NCBI RefSeq assembly: GCF_044142105.1
Contig: NZ_JBGTYM010000008.1
Location: 170,446 to 234,445 of the forward strand
Direction: 5' to 3'
From: Pseudogemmobacter sp044142105
Lineage (GTDB): Bacteria > Pseudomonadota > Alphaproteobacteria > Rhodobacterales > Rhodobacteraceae
DNA: 64,000 bases
The notes beneath the pieces are model-generated. The model was given only the letters and a program-made list of their open reading frames with translations, made no database searches and had not been told where the DNA came from. This document shows, piece after piece, positions 44,105 through 52,748 of the stretch. Position 1 is the first letter of the stretch. Each line of letters opens with the position of its first letter. Made by a program: the position numbers and the translations under genes.

Positions 44105-44252
44105 TGGTCAGCACATCGGCCCATGCCGGTTTCGTCCTCGATGCCTTGGAGCAGGCGGTTCATCAACGCCGCCCGGCCAAGGGGACAGGGCTCGTCCACC
44201 ATTCCGATCGTGGCAGCCAATACCTCTCGATCAAATACATCGAGCGGTTAGC
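44105..44252 (+). pseudogene. IS3-family transposase OrfB, internal fragment
   Basis: About 48 codons (VSTSAHAGFVLDALEQAVHQRR to HHSDRGSQYLSIKYIERL) from the middle of an IS3 OrfB, including the second catalytic aspartate in HHSDRGSQY. The part before it, with the first aspartate, and the part after it, with the glutamate, are missing. The frame runs on without a stop into the DUF5681 coding sequence, so a chimeric reading frame exists from 44101 to 45024. Confidence 0.85.
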
Positions 44253-44304
44253 CACGGTCGCAGGATCTGGCGCAGGATGTGGTGGCGCCGCGCGAGGCGG
44301 CGGA

Positions 44305-45024
44305 ATGACGGCGCCCGGGCCTGGCAAGGGCAAGGGTCCGCTCGCGCCGCGGCCGGGCTACGAGGTCGGCTATGGCAAGCCGCCGGAGGCCACGCAGTTC
44401 CGCAAGGGGAAATCGGGCAATCCCCGCGGCCGCCCGAAAGGCTCGAAGAACAAGCTGCCCGCGCTGAACGAGGAACGGATGAAGGGGATCATCCTGGAGG
44501 AGGCCTATCGCAGCATCACCGTGCGCGATGGCGCGCGCAACATCAGCGTTCCGATCGCGCGGGCGGTGCTGCGTTCGCTTGCCGTCAACGCGGCGAAGGG
44601 GCAGCACCGGTCCCAGCGCCTCTTCGCGGAACTGCTCTCCGCCGTCGAAACTTCGAACAAGCTTCTGTACGACGAACGGATTGAAACCACGATCACCTAC
44701 AAGAACGATTGGGACCGCGAGCTGGAACGGCGCCGGGTTCTTGGCATTATCCATCTCGCCGATCCCTTACCGCATCCCGATCACGTCCGCATCGACATGC
44801 AGCGCGGCACCGCCCGCATCGTCGGTCCAGCGACGAAGGAGGAGAAGGCGAAACGGGACGCCTGGATGGCGCGCAAGGCCGACTTCGAGGCCGAGGTCGA
44901 GGAGCTTCAGCAACTCATCCTGACCGAAGAAGACCCGGGCATGCGCAAGTTCCGCGAAGAGGACCTGGCCAGGTCGAGGAAGATCGTGGCCTTCCTGAAC
45001 AAGGCCCAAAGAGGGGAAGGGTAG
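44305..45024 (+). CDS. DUF5681 domain protein
   Basis: 239 residues. Near the N-terminus it has the signature of the DUF5681 family (TQFRKGKSGNPRGRPKGSKNK), a basic motif common in phage and mobile-element proteins next to terminase-like genes; function unknown. The rest is helical and charged, with a likely coiled coil (about residues 185-235: EAEVEELQQLILTEEDPGMRKF). The ATG at 44305 overlaps a TGA that ends another frame (DVVAPREAAE before the stop), evidently the tail of an upstream partner gene cut off by the IS3 event. This suggests that it was once second in an operon. Confidence 0.72.
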   Translation: MTAPGPGKGKGPLAPRPGYEVGYGKPPEATQFRKGKSGNPRGRPKGSKNKLPALNEERMKGIILEEAYRSITVRDGARNISVPIARAVLRSLAVNAAKGQHRSQRLFAELLSAVETSNKLLYDERIETTITYKNDWDRELERRRVLGIIHLADPLPHPDHVRIDMQRGTARIVGPATKEEKAKRDAWMARKADFEAEVEELQQLILTEEDPGMRKFREEDLARSRKIVAFLNKAQRGEG

Positions 45025-45412
45025 GGGATAGGGCGGCTAAGGGCGGAAAGCCGACTGACGACGCCGCGGCATCGCAGCCGCGGCAATTTGGGTCAGCGGA
45101 ACTTCGTCCCTCGCGCAGCGAACCCTGACTGGCTCAGGCCTAGCGGGCGGGGAACCTCGAGGCGAGCGACGCTGGCGGCGCCTGACCGAGGAAGCGGCCG
45201 ACGCTGCAAAATCGGTCTTCCACTTCGGCGATCAGGGATCGGTGGCCAAACCCACTCAGGCCGGGATACCCTGGCTCCGTCGCATCCGTGCCGCTCGACC
45301 AGGCGGATGTTCTCGGCCTGCGCCATCCCCGCACAAAGCGCCGGGACCTAAGTCATTGCCGCACGTTTGATCATCGCATTTTCCTCCGTTGATTTGGTTG
45401 TGTTCGACTTGC
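45025..45412. other. Intergenic region without a recognised gene
   Basis: About 390 bases between the DUF5681 gene and the convergent BKACE gene. ORFs of 60-90 codons occur on both strands, none with a domain or clear ribosome site. Part may be the decayed continuation of the mobile module. No T-run terminator is visible at the 3' end of either gene. Confidence 0.5.
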
Positions 45413-46345
45413 TCAGAACGCCACGCGATCCGCGCCTTTCAGACCAAGGATCTCGCGCGCTTCGTCCGAGCTTGCCACTTCACAGCCCAAATCCTCGACG
45501 ATGCGGCGGATCTGGGCGACCTGCTGGGCATTCGACTCCGCCAGCTTTCCCCGGCTGATGAACAGGCTGTCTTCCAACCCGACGCGGACATTGCCGCCCA
45601 TCTGGCTGGCCGTGGTGGCAAGGCTCATCTGTGCGCCCCCTGCCCCGAGAACCGACCAGCGGTAGTCGTCGCCAAACAGCCGGTCCGCCGTGCGCTTCAT
45701 GAAGATCAGGTTGTCGACCTCAGGCCCGATGCCGCCAAGGATGCCGAAGATGAACTGGATGAACACCGGGGCCTTGAACAGCCCGATGTCCATGCAGAAA
45801 CGCAGATTGTAGAGATGGCCGACATCATAACATTCATGTTCGAACTTGATGTCATGCGGCGCCAGCGCGTTCGACACCGTCTCGATATCGCGGAAGGTGT
45901 TGCGGAAGATGTAGGTGTCGGAATTCTCGACGTAATCCTTCTCCCAGTCGAATTTCCACGTGTCGTAGCGCTTGGCCAGCGGGTGGAAGCTGAAATTCAT
46001 CGAGCCCATGTTCAGGCTGCACATCTCAGGCGAAAAGCGCAGGGCCGGGGCGATGCGGTCCTCGATCGTGTTCTTCAGGCTGCCGCCGGTCGAGATGTTC
46101 ACGACCGCGCCCGTGGCCTGCTTGATCCGCGGCAGGAAGGGCGCGAAGGCTTCGGGGTCGATCGTCACGCCGCCGTCTTCGGGGCGGCGCGCATGCAGAT
46201 GCAGGATCGCCGCCCCGGCTTCGGCTGCGGCAATCGCCTGTTCGGCGATGTCATCGGCGGTATAGGGCAGCGCGTCCGACATGGTGGGCGTGTGGATGGC
46301 GCCGGTCACGGCGCAGGTGATGATGGTCTTGGGGCGCTTGGCCAT
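45413..46345 (-). CDS. BKACE family beta-keto acid cleavage enzyme, copy 2
   Basis: Zn-dependent beta-keto acid cleavage enzyme, 310 residues from ATG 46345; an upstream in-frame ATG at 46432 lies in the permease gene. Same landmarks as copy 1: TIITCAVTGAIHTPTMSD, HLHAR metal ligands, VNISTGGS, CSLNMGSMNF, FIFGILGGIG and GLEDSLFI. The two proteins are close paralogues but differ in several loops, for example NPLDGSPT versus RPEDGGVT after the metal site, so the keto-acid substrates may differ. It is the last gene of the second minus-strand operon. Confidence 0.93.
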   Translation of the reverse strand: MAKRPKTIITCAVTGAIHTPTMSDALPYTADDIAEQAIAAAEAGAAILHLHARRPEDGGVTIDPEAFAPFLPRIKQATGAVVNISTGGSLKNTIEDRIAPALRFSPEMCSLNMGSMNFSFHPLAKRYDTWKFDWEKDYVENSDTYIFRNTFRDIETVSNALAPHDIKFEHECYDVGHLYNLRFCMDIGLFKAPVFIQFIFGILGGIGPEVDNLIFMKRTADRLFGDDYRWSVLGAGGAQMSLATTASQMGGNVRVGLEDSLFISRGKLAESNAQQVAQIRRIVEDLGCEVASSDEAREILGLKGADRVAF

Positions 46346-46353
46346 GGCAGATC

Positions 46354-47358
46354 TCACTTCTGGGAAAGGTCGAGGACGCGACGCGACAACGGGAACAGCT
46401 CGGCGCCGAAACGGGCGCGGATCAACCCCCACAGCCCCTTGGGCGCGCGCAGCATCACCAGGATGGCCACCGCCCCCAGCGCGATCAGGTAAAGCGTGCC
46501 CAGGTCGGCCAGGGTCTCGCGCAGGGCAAAGAACACCAGCGTGCCCAGGATCGGGCCTTCCAGCGTGCCGATGCCGCCGATCACCACGATGAAGATGACG
46601 AAGGCGGTCCAGTCATTGGCGCTGAACGCCGCCTCGGGCGAGATGCGCAGCTTTTGCAGGAAGATCAGCGCCCCGACCAGCGTGGTCAGGCCGGCCACGG
46701 CGACATAGACCACGAATTTCGTCCGCCAGATATCGATGCCTAGGCTGCGCGAGGCCAGTTCGTTGTCGCGGATCGCGGTCAGCGCCAGCCCGTGGCGCGA
46801 GCGCAGGATCAGGAAGGCAGCCGCGATCACCACGACCATGACGCCAAGGGCAAGCCAAAAGGCCATCGCCTCGCGCAGGTCGCGGCCTTCGGCCAGCGCC
46901 TTGACGATCCTCGCCGGCAGCGAGATGCCCGAGCCGCCGCCAAGCGCGGAGACCTGCGCGGCGGTCAGCCGGAAAACCTCGGCGATGACCCAGGTGCCGA
47001 TGGCGAAATAGGCGCCGCGCAGGCGGAAGATCAGCAGGGCGACCGGCATGGCGATGACGGCGCCCGCCACGGCGGCCAGCGGCAGCGCCAGAAGGATCGG
47101 CATGCCCGCCAGCATGGTCAGCCCGAACAGCGCGTAACCGCCAAGCCCAACAAAGGCCTGCTGCCCGACCGACACCAGCCCGGCATAGCCCGCCAGCAGA
47201 TTCCACAGTGAGGCAAGCGACATGTAAAGGAAGATCTCTCCCATCAGGCGCATCTCGGCCCGGCCGGCCCACCAGGGCGCGGCGGCCAGGCAAAGCAAGG
47301 CCAGCGCGGCAAAAGCCATGGCGATCCGGGCGGTGGTCGAGCTGCGGGTGACGCGCAT
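46354..47358 (-). CDS. livM: HAAT-type ABC permease, LivM-like, second system
   Basis: Inner-membrane permease, 334 residues. LASLWNLLAGYAGLVSVGQQAFVGLGGYALFGL is the LivM N-terminal hallmark; AIRDNELASRSLGIDIWRTKFVVYVAVAGLTTLVG is the cytoplasmic loop, and GGIGTLEGPILGTLVFFALRE the end. Eight bases before BKACE copy 2 and three after LivH. Confidence 0.92.
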   Translation of the reverse strand: MRVTRSSTTARIAMAFAALALLCLAAAPWWAGRAEMRLMGEIFLYMSLASLWNLLAGYAGLVSVGQQAFVGLGGYALFGLTMLAGMPILLALPLAAVAGAVIAMPVALLIFRLRGAYFAIGTWVIAEVFRLTAAQVSALGGGSGISLPARIVKALAEGRDLREAMAFWLALGVMVVVIAAAFLILRSRHGLALTAIRDNELASRSLGIDIWRTKFVVYVAVAGLTTLVGALIFLQKLRISPEAAFSANDWTAFVIFIVVIGGIGTLEGPILGTLVFFALRETLADLGTLYLIALGAVAILVMLRAPKGLWGLIRARFGAELFPLSRRVLDLSQK

Positions 47359-47361
47359 GGC

Positions 47362-48225
47362 CTAACCCTCCATCTTGGGAAACAGGCCGCGCGGACGCAG
47401 CGCAAGGACGATCAGGAAGACGATATGGCCGGCCAGGATCTGCAGGCCCGGACTGACCTGCCCGCCAAGCGCCTGCGCCACGCCCAGGATCACACCGCCC
47501 GCCAGCGTGCCCCACAGGTTGCCCAGGCCGCCGATGATCACCGCCTCGAAGCCGAAGATCAGCCGGCTGCCGCCGATGGCAGGGTCGAAGGCGGTACGGA
47601 TGCCCAGGAAGATCCCGGCGACCGCGGTGACCGCAAGACACAGCGCCATGGCCAGGCCGAAGACATGGGCGCGGTTCAGCCCCATCAGCTGCGCCACTTC
47701 CTGCCGGTCCGAGGTGGCGCGGAAGGCGCGGCCCAGCGCAGTGCGGTAGAACATCCATTGCAGCGCGCCGATGATCACCACGGCGGTCGCAAACATGATC
47801 AGGGGCAGCACGCCCACCGTCAGCCCGGCCACACCGATGCTGGCGGTTTCCAGCGCCCCGGCCTGCAGCTTTTGCGGATCGGCGCTGTAGCCCATCAGAA
47901 GCGCGTTTTGGATGATCACCGACAGGCCGAAGGTCACCAGCAGCGGCGGCAGAAAATCGTCGCCCATGGTGCGGTTCAGGATCCCGCGCTGCAGGACATA
48001 GCCGAAGGCCCCCATCACTGGCACCACGATCACCAGCGCAAGCAGAGGGTGCAGACCCAGCGCCGAGGTCACGGTCAGCCCCAGATAGGCCGCCAGCACG
48101 ATCATGTCGCCATGGGCGATATTGACCAGCCGCATCACGCCGAAAATCAGGCTAAGCCCGGCCGCGAACAGGGCATAAAGCCCACCCAGCAGCACGCCCT
48201 GAAGGATCGCATTCACCCAGTCCAT
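47362..48225 (-). CDS. livH: HAAT-type ABC permease, LivH-like, second system
   Basis: Inner-membrane permease, 287 residues from ATG 48225 (the frame to 48318 lies in the ATPase gene). GGLYALFAAGLSLIFGVMRLVNIAHGDMIVLAAYLG is the family start, RATSDRQEVAQLMGLN the cytoplasmic loop and GGLGNLWGTLAGGVILG the end segment. Forms the channel with the LivM-like protein. Confidence 0.93.
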   Translation of the reverse strand: MDWVNAILQGVLLGGLYALFAAGLSLIFGVMRLVNIAHGDMIVLAAYLGLTVTSALGLHPLLALVIVVPVMGAFGYVLQRGILNRTMGDDFLPPLLVTFGLSVIIQNALLMGYSADPQKLQAGALETASIGVAGLTVGVLPLIMFATAVVIIGALQWMFYRTALGRAFRATSDRQEVAQLMGLNRAHVFGLAMALCLAVTAVAGIFLGIRTAFDPAIGGSRLIFGFEAVIIGGLGNLWGTLAGGVILGVAQALGGQVSPGLQILAGHIVFLIVLALRPRGLFPKMEG

Positions 48226-48230
48226 CGCGT

Positions 48231-48932
48231 TCAGACCCCGAAATAGGCGCGGGCGATATCCTCGCGCGTGACCTTGTCCGAGGCGCCTTCCAGCGAAACG
48301 CGCCCCTCTTGCAGGCAATAGACGCGCGAGGTGACCGACAGCGCCTTGGCGATATCCTGTTCCACCACCACGGCTGCCATGCCCTGCCCGACGATGCCGG
48401 GCAGCGCCTCGTAGATCTGGCGGATCACCACCGGTGCCAGGCCCAGGCTGATCTCGTCCATCAAGATCAGTTCGGGATTGGCCATCAGAGCCCGGCCGAT
48501 GGCCACCATCTGCTGCTGCCCGCCCGACAGCGAGGTCGATTGCTGGTTGCGCCTTTCCTGCAGGATCGGGAACAGCCGGTAGACGGCCGCCAGGTTCCAG
48601 GGCCCCTTTCGCCCGGTCTGGCCGCCGATGATCAGGTTTTCCTCGACGCTGAGCGAGGGAAACAGAAGCCGCCCCTCGGGCACCAGCGCGATGCCAAGGG
48701 CCGCCACCTGATCAGCGCGCATCCGGCCGATGGGCTGGCCCTTCCAGCGCAGCGCTTCGGGCGCGTTGCGGATCAACCCGGCGATCGAGCGCATCAGCGT
48801 GGTCTTGCCGGCGCCATTCGCGCCGATGATCGCCAGCACCTCGCCCTCGGTCACCCGGGCGTCGATGCCGTACAGCGCCTGGAAATCGCCATAATGCGCA
48901 TCCAGCTTTTCAAGGGTCAGAAGGTCAGGCAT
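48231..48932 (-). CDS. livF: ABC transporter ATP-binding protein, LivF-like, second system
   Basis: ATPase, 233 residues. Walker A GANGAGKT near residue 38, Q-loop region LVPEGRLLFPSLSVEENLI, signature LSGGQQQM, Walker B LILMDEISLGLAP (an isoleucine replaces the usual proline after DE), and VVVEQDIAKALS as H-loop with a glutamine-aspartate pair normal for LivF. Its start overlaps the LivG-like stop by 8 bases. Confidence 0.93.
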   Translation of the reverse strand: MPDLLTLEKLDAHYGDFQALYGIDARVTEGEVLAIIGANGAGKTTLMRSIAGLIRNAPEALRWKGQPIGRMRADQVAALGIALVPEGRLLFPSLSVEENLIIGGQTGRKGPWNLAAVYRLFPILQERRNQQSTSLSGGQQQMVAIGRALMANPELILMDEISLGLAPVVIRQIYEALPGIVGQGMAAVVVEQDIAKALSVTSRVYCLQEGRVSLEGASDKVTREDIARAYFGV

Positions 48933-49653
48933 CGGCTTCGATCCCCAGATAGATCTCGCGCACTTCCTTGCTGTTCATGATCGCTTGCGGTTCGCCCTCG
49001 GCGATCTTGCGGCCGAAGTCGATGACGATCAGCCGGTCCACCACCGCCAGTAGCGCATGCACGACATGTTCGATCCAGACGATGGAAACCCCGGTCTGGC
49101 GGACATTGCGGATCGTCTCGACCAGCGAGTGACATTCGCCTTCGGTGAGGCCGCCGGCGATTTCATCCAGCAGCAGGACCTTGGGCCGGGCACAAAGCGC
49201 GCGCGACAGTTCCAGCCGTTTGCGTTCCAGAAGCGTCAGCCCGCCCGCCAGCACATTGGCCCGCCGCAACAGCCCGGTGCGGTCCAGCACATCCAGCGCC
49301 ACTGCCTCGGCCTCGGCCACGCCCAGGCCCGCGCCCTGCATCGCGCCGACCAGGCAATTCTCGAACACGGTCATGCCGCCGAAAGGCTGCGGCACCTGAA
49401 AGCTGCGGGCGATGCCCGCCCGGCAGCGCCGCGCCGCCGGCCAGCGCGTCACATCCTGCCCGGCCAGCCGGATCGTGCCGGCATCGGCGGCGATGGTACC
49501 GGTGACAAGATTGAACATCGAGGTCTTGCCCGCGCCATTGGGCCCGATCACGCCAAGCGCCTCGCCTTCGTCCAGCGCCCAGCTTTGGTCGTCGGCGACC
49601 GTGACGGCGCCATAGGCCTTTTTCACGCCCGACAGGCTGAGGATTTCGGCCAT
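48925..49653 (-). CDS. livG: ABC transporter ATP-binding protein, LivG-like, second system
   Basis: ATPase, 242 residues from ATG 49653; the very long frame to 50457 continues through the hairpin and antisense-phase binding-protein sequence and is not used. Walker A GPNGAGKT, RSFQVPQPFGGMTVFENCLVGA, signature region LAGGLTLLERKRLELSRAL, and Walker B VLLLDEIAGGLTEGE (isoleucine instead of proline after DE, as in the partner ATPase). The switch histidine is in WIEHVVHA. Confidence 0.92.
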   Translation of the reverse strand: MAEILSLSGVKKAYGAVTVADDQSWALDEGEALGVIGPNGAGKTSMFNLVTGTIAADAGTIRLAGQDVTRWPAARRCRAGIARSFQVPQPFGGMTVFENCLVGAMQGAGLGVAEAEAVALDVLDRTGLLRRANVLAGGLTLLERKRLELSRALCARPKVLLLDEIAGGLTEGECHSLVETIRNVRQTGVSIVWIEHVVHALLAVVDRLIVIDFGRKIAEGEPQAIMNSKEVREIYLGIEADA

Positions 49654-49671
49654 CGCGGTCTCCGTCCGGGG

Positions 49672-49701
49672 AAAAAGGGCCCGCCCCCCAGGGGCAGGCC
49701 C
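49672..49701 (-). terminator. Terminator-like hairpin between binding-protein and LivG genes, second system
   Basis: On the minus-strand transcript, GGGCC-U-GCCCC (49701-49691) pairs with GGGGC-G-GGCCC (49687-49677) around a 3-base loop and is followed by UUUUU (49676-49672). It is a stable hairpin with a U run just after the binding-protein stop, so partial termination would lower the output of the downstream transporter genes relative to the binding protein. Confidence 0.72.
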
Positions 49702-49709
49702 GGATCGCA

Positions 49710-50978
49710 TCACAGCAGCTTCAGTTCGCCCGTGACCGGGATTTCGGGCGCGGCGGCATTGGCGATGATCTTCAGATCGAAGCCCTCGCCTTCCTTCTGC
49801 CATTGGCCGGCGACCAGCGGCGTCTTGGTGACGTTCTTGACCGGCCCCTTGGCCCAGTTCACCGGCCCGACGATGGTCTGCAGATCGGTCGCCGCGATGG
49901 CCGCCACAATCGCCGCCGGATCGTCCAGATCCTCGGCCCGCGCCACGACATTGGCCGCCACTTCGAACAGCGCATGCTTGAAGCCGATGGGCTGGGTCCA
50001 GGGCCGGCCCGTCGCAGCGGTGTAGCCATTGGCCAGATCGGCCGCACTCGCCCGGGTCAGCGAGGAGGAGAACGGGTGATGCGGCGTCCACCAGATTTCC
50101 GAGGACAGCCCGTCGCCCTGATCGCCTAGGCTCTGGATCACGCTGGGAAACAGCAGCGCCTTGCCGATGGTCACGACCTTGGGTCGGAAGCCCTGCTGGG
50201 CCGCCTGGCTCCAGAACGTGCCGAAATCGGGGGGGATCATGTTGCCGGTGACGATCTCGCAGCCCGCCGCCTTGAAGGCTGCGATCTGGGCGCTGAAATC
50301 GTCGCTCATCGGCTGGTAGCGGCCCGGATCGGTCAGCGCATAGCCGGCGGCGGCCAGGGGCTTGGGGAAGCCAAGTTCGGAATCCCCCCAGGCATTGCCA
50401 TCGGCATCGTTGGGAAACAGCCCGCCCACCGTCTTCGCCGCACCCGACTTGCCCCAAAGGTCAAGGAAGGCGCCGATCACGTCTTCCAGGCCCCAGAAGA
50501 AGTGATAGGTGCTTTCGAAACCGGCATCGGGCACGCCGCCGCGGCCGAAGAAATAGGGCTGCCAGGGGCAATCGGTAGTGATGCAGGGCGTGCCGTTGAT
50601 TTCGGCCTGATCCGAGACCGGGTTGACCGTGTCGGGGGTCGAGGCGGCGACGATGATGTCGACCTCGTCCGACAGGATCAGCTCGCTTGCCACCTCGGCC
50701 GCGCGGTTCGGGTTCGACTGGCTGTCCTTGGACAGGATCTCGATCGTCCAGGACGTGCCGTTGTTGTCGATCCCGGCTGCGAATTTTTCGGCCACCGCCT
50801 GCAGGATATAGTCGTCAGCCTCGGCAAAGCCGGCCAGGGGGCCGGTGCGCGGACTGACATGGCCGATGCGCAGGGTCGGGGTTTGCGCATAGGCGCGCGT
50901 CGTTCGCAGGATCGCCGGCGCGGCCAGCAGGGCCGATGCCCCGGTCAGGAACCGGCGCCGATTGGTCAGCAGTGTCAT
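49710..50978 (-). CDS. HAAT-type ABC substrate-binding protein with Tat-like signal
   Basis: Periplasmic binding protein (Peripla_BP_6), 422 residues. The N-terminus (TNRRRFLTGASALLAAPAILR, cleavage likely after AYAQ) looks like a twin-arginine signal, unlike the Sec signal of the other HAAT binding protein in this window. Then LRIGHVSPRTGPLAGFAEADDYILQAVAEKF, the family start, and SDEVDIIVAASTPDTVNPVSDQAEINGTPCITTDCPWQPYFFG. It precedes livGFHM and follows the dehydrogenase gene. Ligand unknown. Confidence 0.92.
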   Translation of the reverse strand: MTLLTNRRRFLTGASALLAAPAILRTTRAYAQTPTLRIGHVSPRTGPLAGFAEADDYILQAVAEKFAAGIDNNGTSWTIEILSKDSQSNPNRAAEVASELILSDEVDIIVAASTPDTVNPVSDQAEINGTPCITTDCPWQPYFFGRGGVPDAGFESTYHFFWGLEDVIGAFLDLWGKSGAAKTVGGLFPNDADGNAWGDSELGFPKPLAAAGYALTDPGRYQPMSDDFSAQIAAFKAAGCEIVTGNMIPPDFGTFWSQAAQQGFRPKVVTIGKALLFPSVIQSLGDQGDGLSSEIWWTPHHPFSSSLTRASAADLANGYTAATGRPWTQPIGFKHALFEVAANVVARAEDLDDPAAIVAAIAATDLQTIVGPVNWAKGPVKNVTKTPLVAGQWQKEGEGFDLKIIANAAAPEIPVTGELKLL

Positions 50979-51023
50979 TTCATCCTCCCATGAAATGCCG
51001 GGCGTCTGGCGCCCATGATTGCC

Positions 51024-51950
51024 TCAGTCTTCCAGTATGCCCTCCAGCGCGCGCAGATGGCGCACGACCTTTTCCCGCAGGGCCTTCGCCTCGTCCGGCG
51101 ACCAGCGCCGGAAGCCCTGGCCGGATTTCATCCCCAGCCGACCCTCGGCCACCAACTGGCGCAGCAGGGGCGCAGGGCCGGGCCGGTGTTCCAGATCGGC
51201 CAGGACGGTGTCGTGAATGTCCAGCGTCAGATCGGTTCCTACCAGATCGGCGTTTTCCAAGGGCCCCAGAACCGCCAGCCTGCGCCCGAAGCTGGCCTTG
51301 ATCACCGTATCCACCGCTTCCGCATCGCAGATGCCGCGTTCGACCAGGCTGATCGCCTCGCGCCACAGCGCATGTTGCAGCCGGTTGCCGATGAAGCCCG
51401 GCACGTCCTTTTCCACCCTGACCGCCGTTTTCCCCGCATCGGCCAGAAGGCCCATCATCGCATCCATCGCCTGGTCCGACGTGTCGGCGGTGCGGATCAC
51501 CTCGACCAGCGGAATCAGATGCGGCGGGTTCCACCAATGCGTGCCAAGCGCCCGGCTGCGGTCTTTCAGCCCCGACATAATCTGGGTGATCGGCATCACC
51601 GAGGTGTTCGAGGCCAGCACCGCCGCAGCCGGGGCATGGGCCTCGATCTCGGCGAATATCGCCTGTTTCAGGGCCATCTTCTCGGGCGCGGCCTCGAAGA
51701 CGAACGCGGCCTCTTTCACCGCACCCGCGATCCCGTCGAAGATCTCGATCTTCTTCAGGATCGCCGCGATGCGGTCGCCGGTCTCGCCCAACAGCCGCAG
51801 GCTGTCGACGATCCGCGCGGCGACCGTGTCGCGCGCCGCCGCCACCGGATCCGTGATCGCCACATATTGCCCGGCCCGCGCCAGCGTCAGCGCGATGCCA
51901 TGACCCATAAGGCCCGCGCCGATCACCGCCGTCTGGATGTTCTTGCGCAT
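51024..51950 (-). CDS. 3-hydroxyacyl-CoA dehydrogenase family protein, second
   Basis: NAD-dependent 3-hydroxyacid or 3-hydroxyacyl-CoA dehydrogenase, 308 residues. TAVIGAGLMGHGIALTLARAG cofactor motif, ASNTSVMPITQI, the catalytic histidine region THWWNPPHLIPLVEVI, then VRVEKDVPGFIGNRLQHALWREAISL. The HWWNPP pattern differs from the AHPANPP of the dehydrogenase in BKACE operon 1, so the two may use different substrates. It probably supplies the beta-keto acid for BKACE copy 2. It is three bases after the SDR stop. Confidence 0.9.
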   Translation of the reverse strand: MRKNIQTAVIGAGLMGHGIALTLARAGQYVAITDPVAAARDTVAARIVDSLRLLGETGDRIAAILKKIEIFDGIAGAVKEAAFVFEAAPEKMALKQAIFAEIEAHAPAAAVLASNTSVMPITQIMSGLKDRSRALGTHWWNPPHLIPLVEVIRTADTSDQAMDAMMGLLADAGKTAVRVEKDVPGFIGNRLQHALWREAISLVERGICDAEAVDTVIKASFGRRLAVLGPLENADLVGTDLTLDIHDTVLADLEHRPGPAPLLRQLVAEGRLGMKSGQGFRRWSPDEAKALREKVVRHLRALEGILED

Positions 51951-51953
51951 GGA

Positions 51954-52748
51954 TCAGCCTGCCGTATAGCCGCCATCGGCATAAAGAATGTGCCCGGTGT
52001 AGAAATCCGACGCGCGCGACGACAGGAACAGCAGCGGCCCCGCCAGATCCTCGGGCTCGCCCAACCGGCCCTTGGGCACCCGGGTCAGAAAACCCTGACG
52101 CACCGCATTCGCATTGTCCGTCTCTTCGAACATCCAGGCGGTCAGCGGGCTGCGGAAGACGGTGGGCGCAATCGCGTTCACGGTGATCCCGGTCGGCCCC
52201 AGCTCGCAGCCAAGCGCCTTGGTGATGCCGTCCACCGCGGCTTTCGAAGCGCAATAGGCGGTATAGCCGGCCGGATGCCCCAGAAGTCCGCGCGCAGACG
52301 AGACCAGCACGATCTTGCCGCCTTCGCCTTGCGCCTTCATCTGCCGGGTCGCGGCCCGGGCCAAAAGCCAGCTTTGCGTGACATTGGCGTCCATGACCTG
52401 GGCAAAGATCTCGGGCGCCATCTCGTCGATCTTGGCCACCTTGTTCATGCCCGACGCCACGACAAGAATATCCAGTCGGCCGAAGACCCCGACCGCCTTT
52501 TCGACCAGCGCGGCGCAGGCGGCCTCGCTGTCGGGGCGGGCATTCGCCTCGACCACCTCGGGGCCGCCCTCGCGGCATTCGGCGGCGATGGCGGCCAGAT
52601 CGGCGGCCTTGCCGGCAGCGAGGACCAGCTTGCAGCCGGCCCCCGCTAGCACCCGCGCGGCCACCATGCCGAAGGCGCCCGAAGCGCCGGTGATCAGCGC
52701 GACCTTGCCCTTGACGTCGAACATCGACAACGGATCGGACAGGCTCAT
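51954..52748 (-). CDS. Short-chain dehydrogenase/reductase (SDR) in BKACE operon 2
   Basis: SDR enzyme, 264 residues from ATG 52748, which overlaps the cupin stop (TGATG). Cofactor loop TGASGAFG, the NNAG position reads VASG (LDILVVASGMNKV), catalytic serine in LVSSARGLLG and YxxxK in YCASK, C-terminal GRLGEPEDLAGPLLFLSS. The replaced NNAG motif is unusual but occurs in some SDRs. NAD(P)-dependent; substrate unknown, likely an early step before the 3-hydroxyacid dehydrogenase. Confidence 0.9.
   Translation of the reverse strand: MSLSDPLSMFDVKGKVALITGASGAFGMVAARVLAGAGCKLVLAAGKAADLAAIAAECREGGPEVVEANARPDSEAACAALVEKAVGVFGRLDILVVASGMNKVAKIDEMAPEIFAQVMDANVTQSWLLARAATRQMKAQGEGGKIVLVSSARGLLGHPAGYTAYCASKAAVDGITKALGCELGPTGITVNAIAPTVFRSPLTAWMFEETDNANAVRQGFLTRVPKGRLGEPEDLAGPLLFLSSRASDFYTGHILYADGGYTAG

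Larger units (their letters stand above)
43728..44252 (+). mobile_element. IS3-family remnant with internal deletion
   Basis: The left terminal repeat reads TGAACCGCGCCGGGTTTGCC from 43728, a common IS3-family end. An intact OrfA follows, then only a short internal part of OrfB. From the family's usual layout, roughly the first two thirds of OrfB are missing, and the 3' part with the last catalytic glutamate and the right repeat are also gone. Homology stops near 44252, where the sequence joins the DUF5681 module. Confidence 0.83.

Noticed and set aside
51015..52649. 544-codon open frame on the plus strand across the dehydrogenase and SDR genes
   Set aside because: It spans two well-supported minus-strand genes and their junction, with no recognisable domain.
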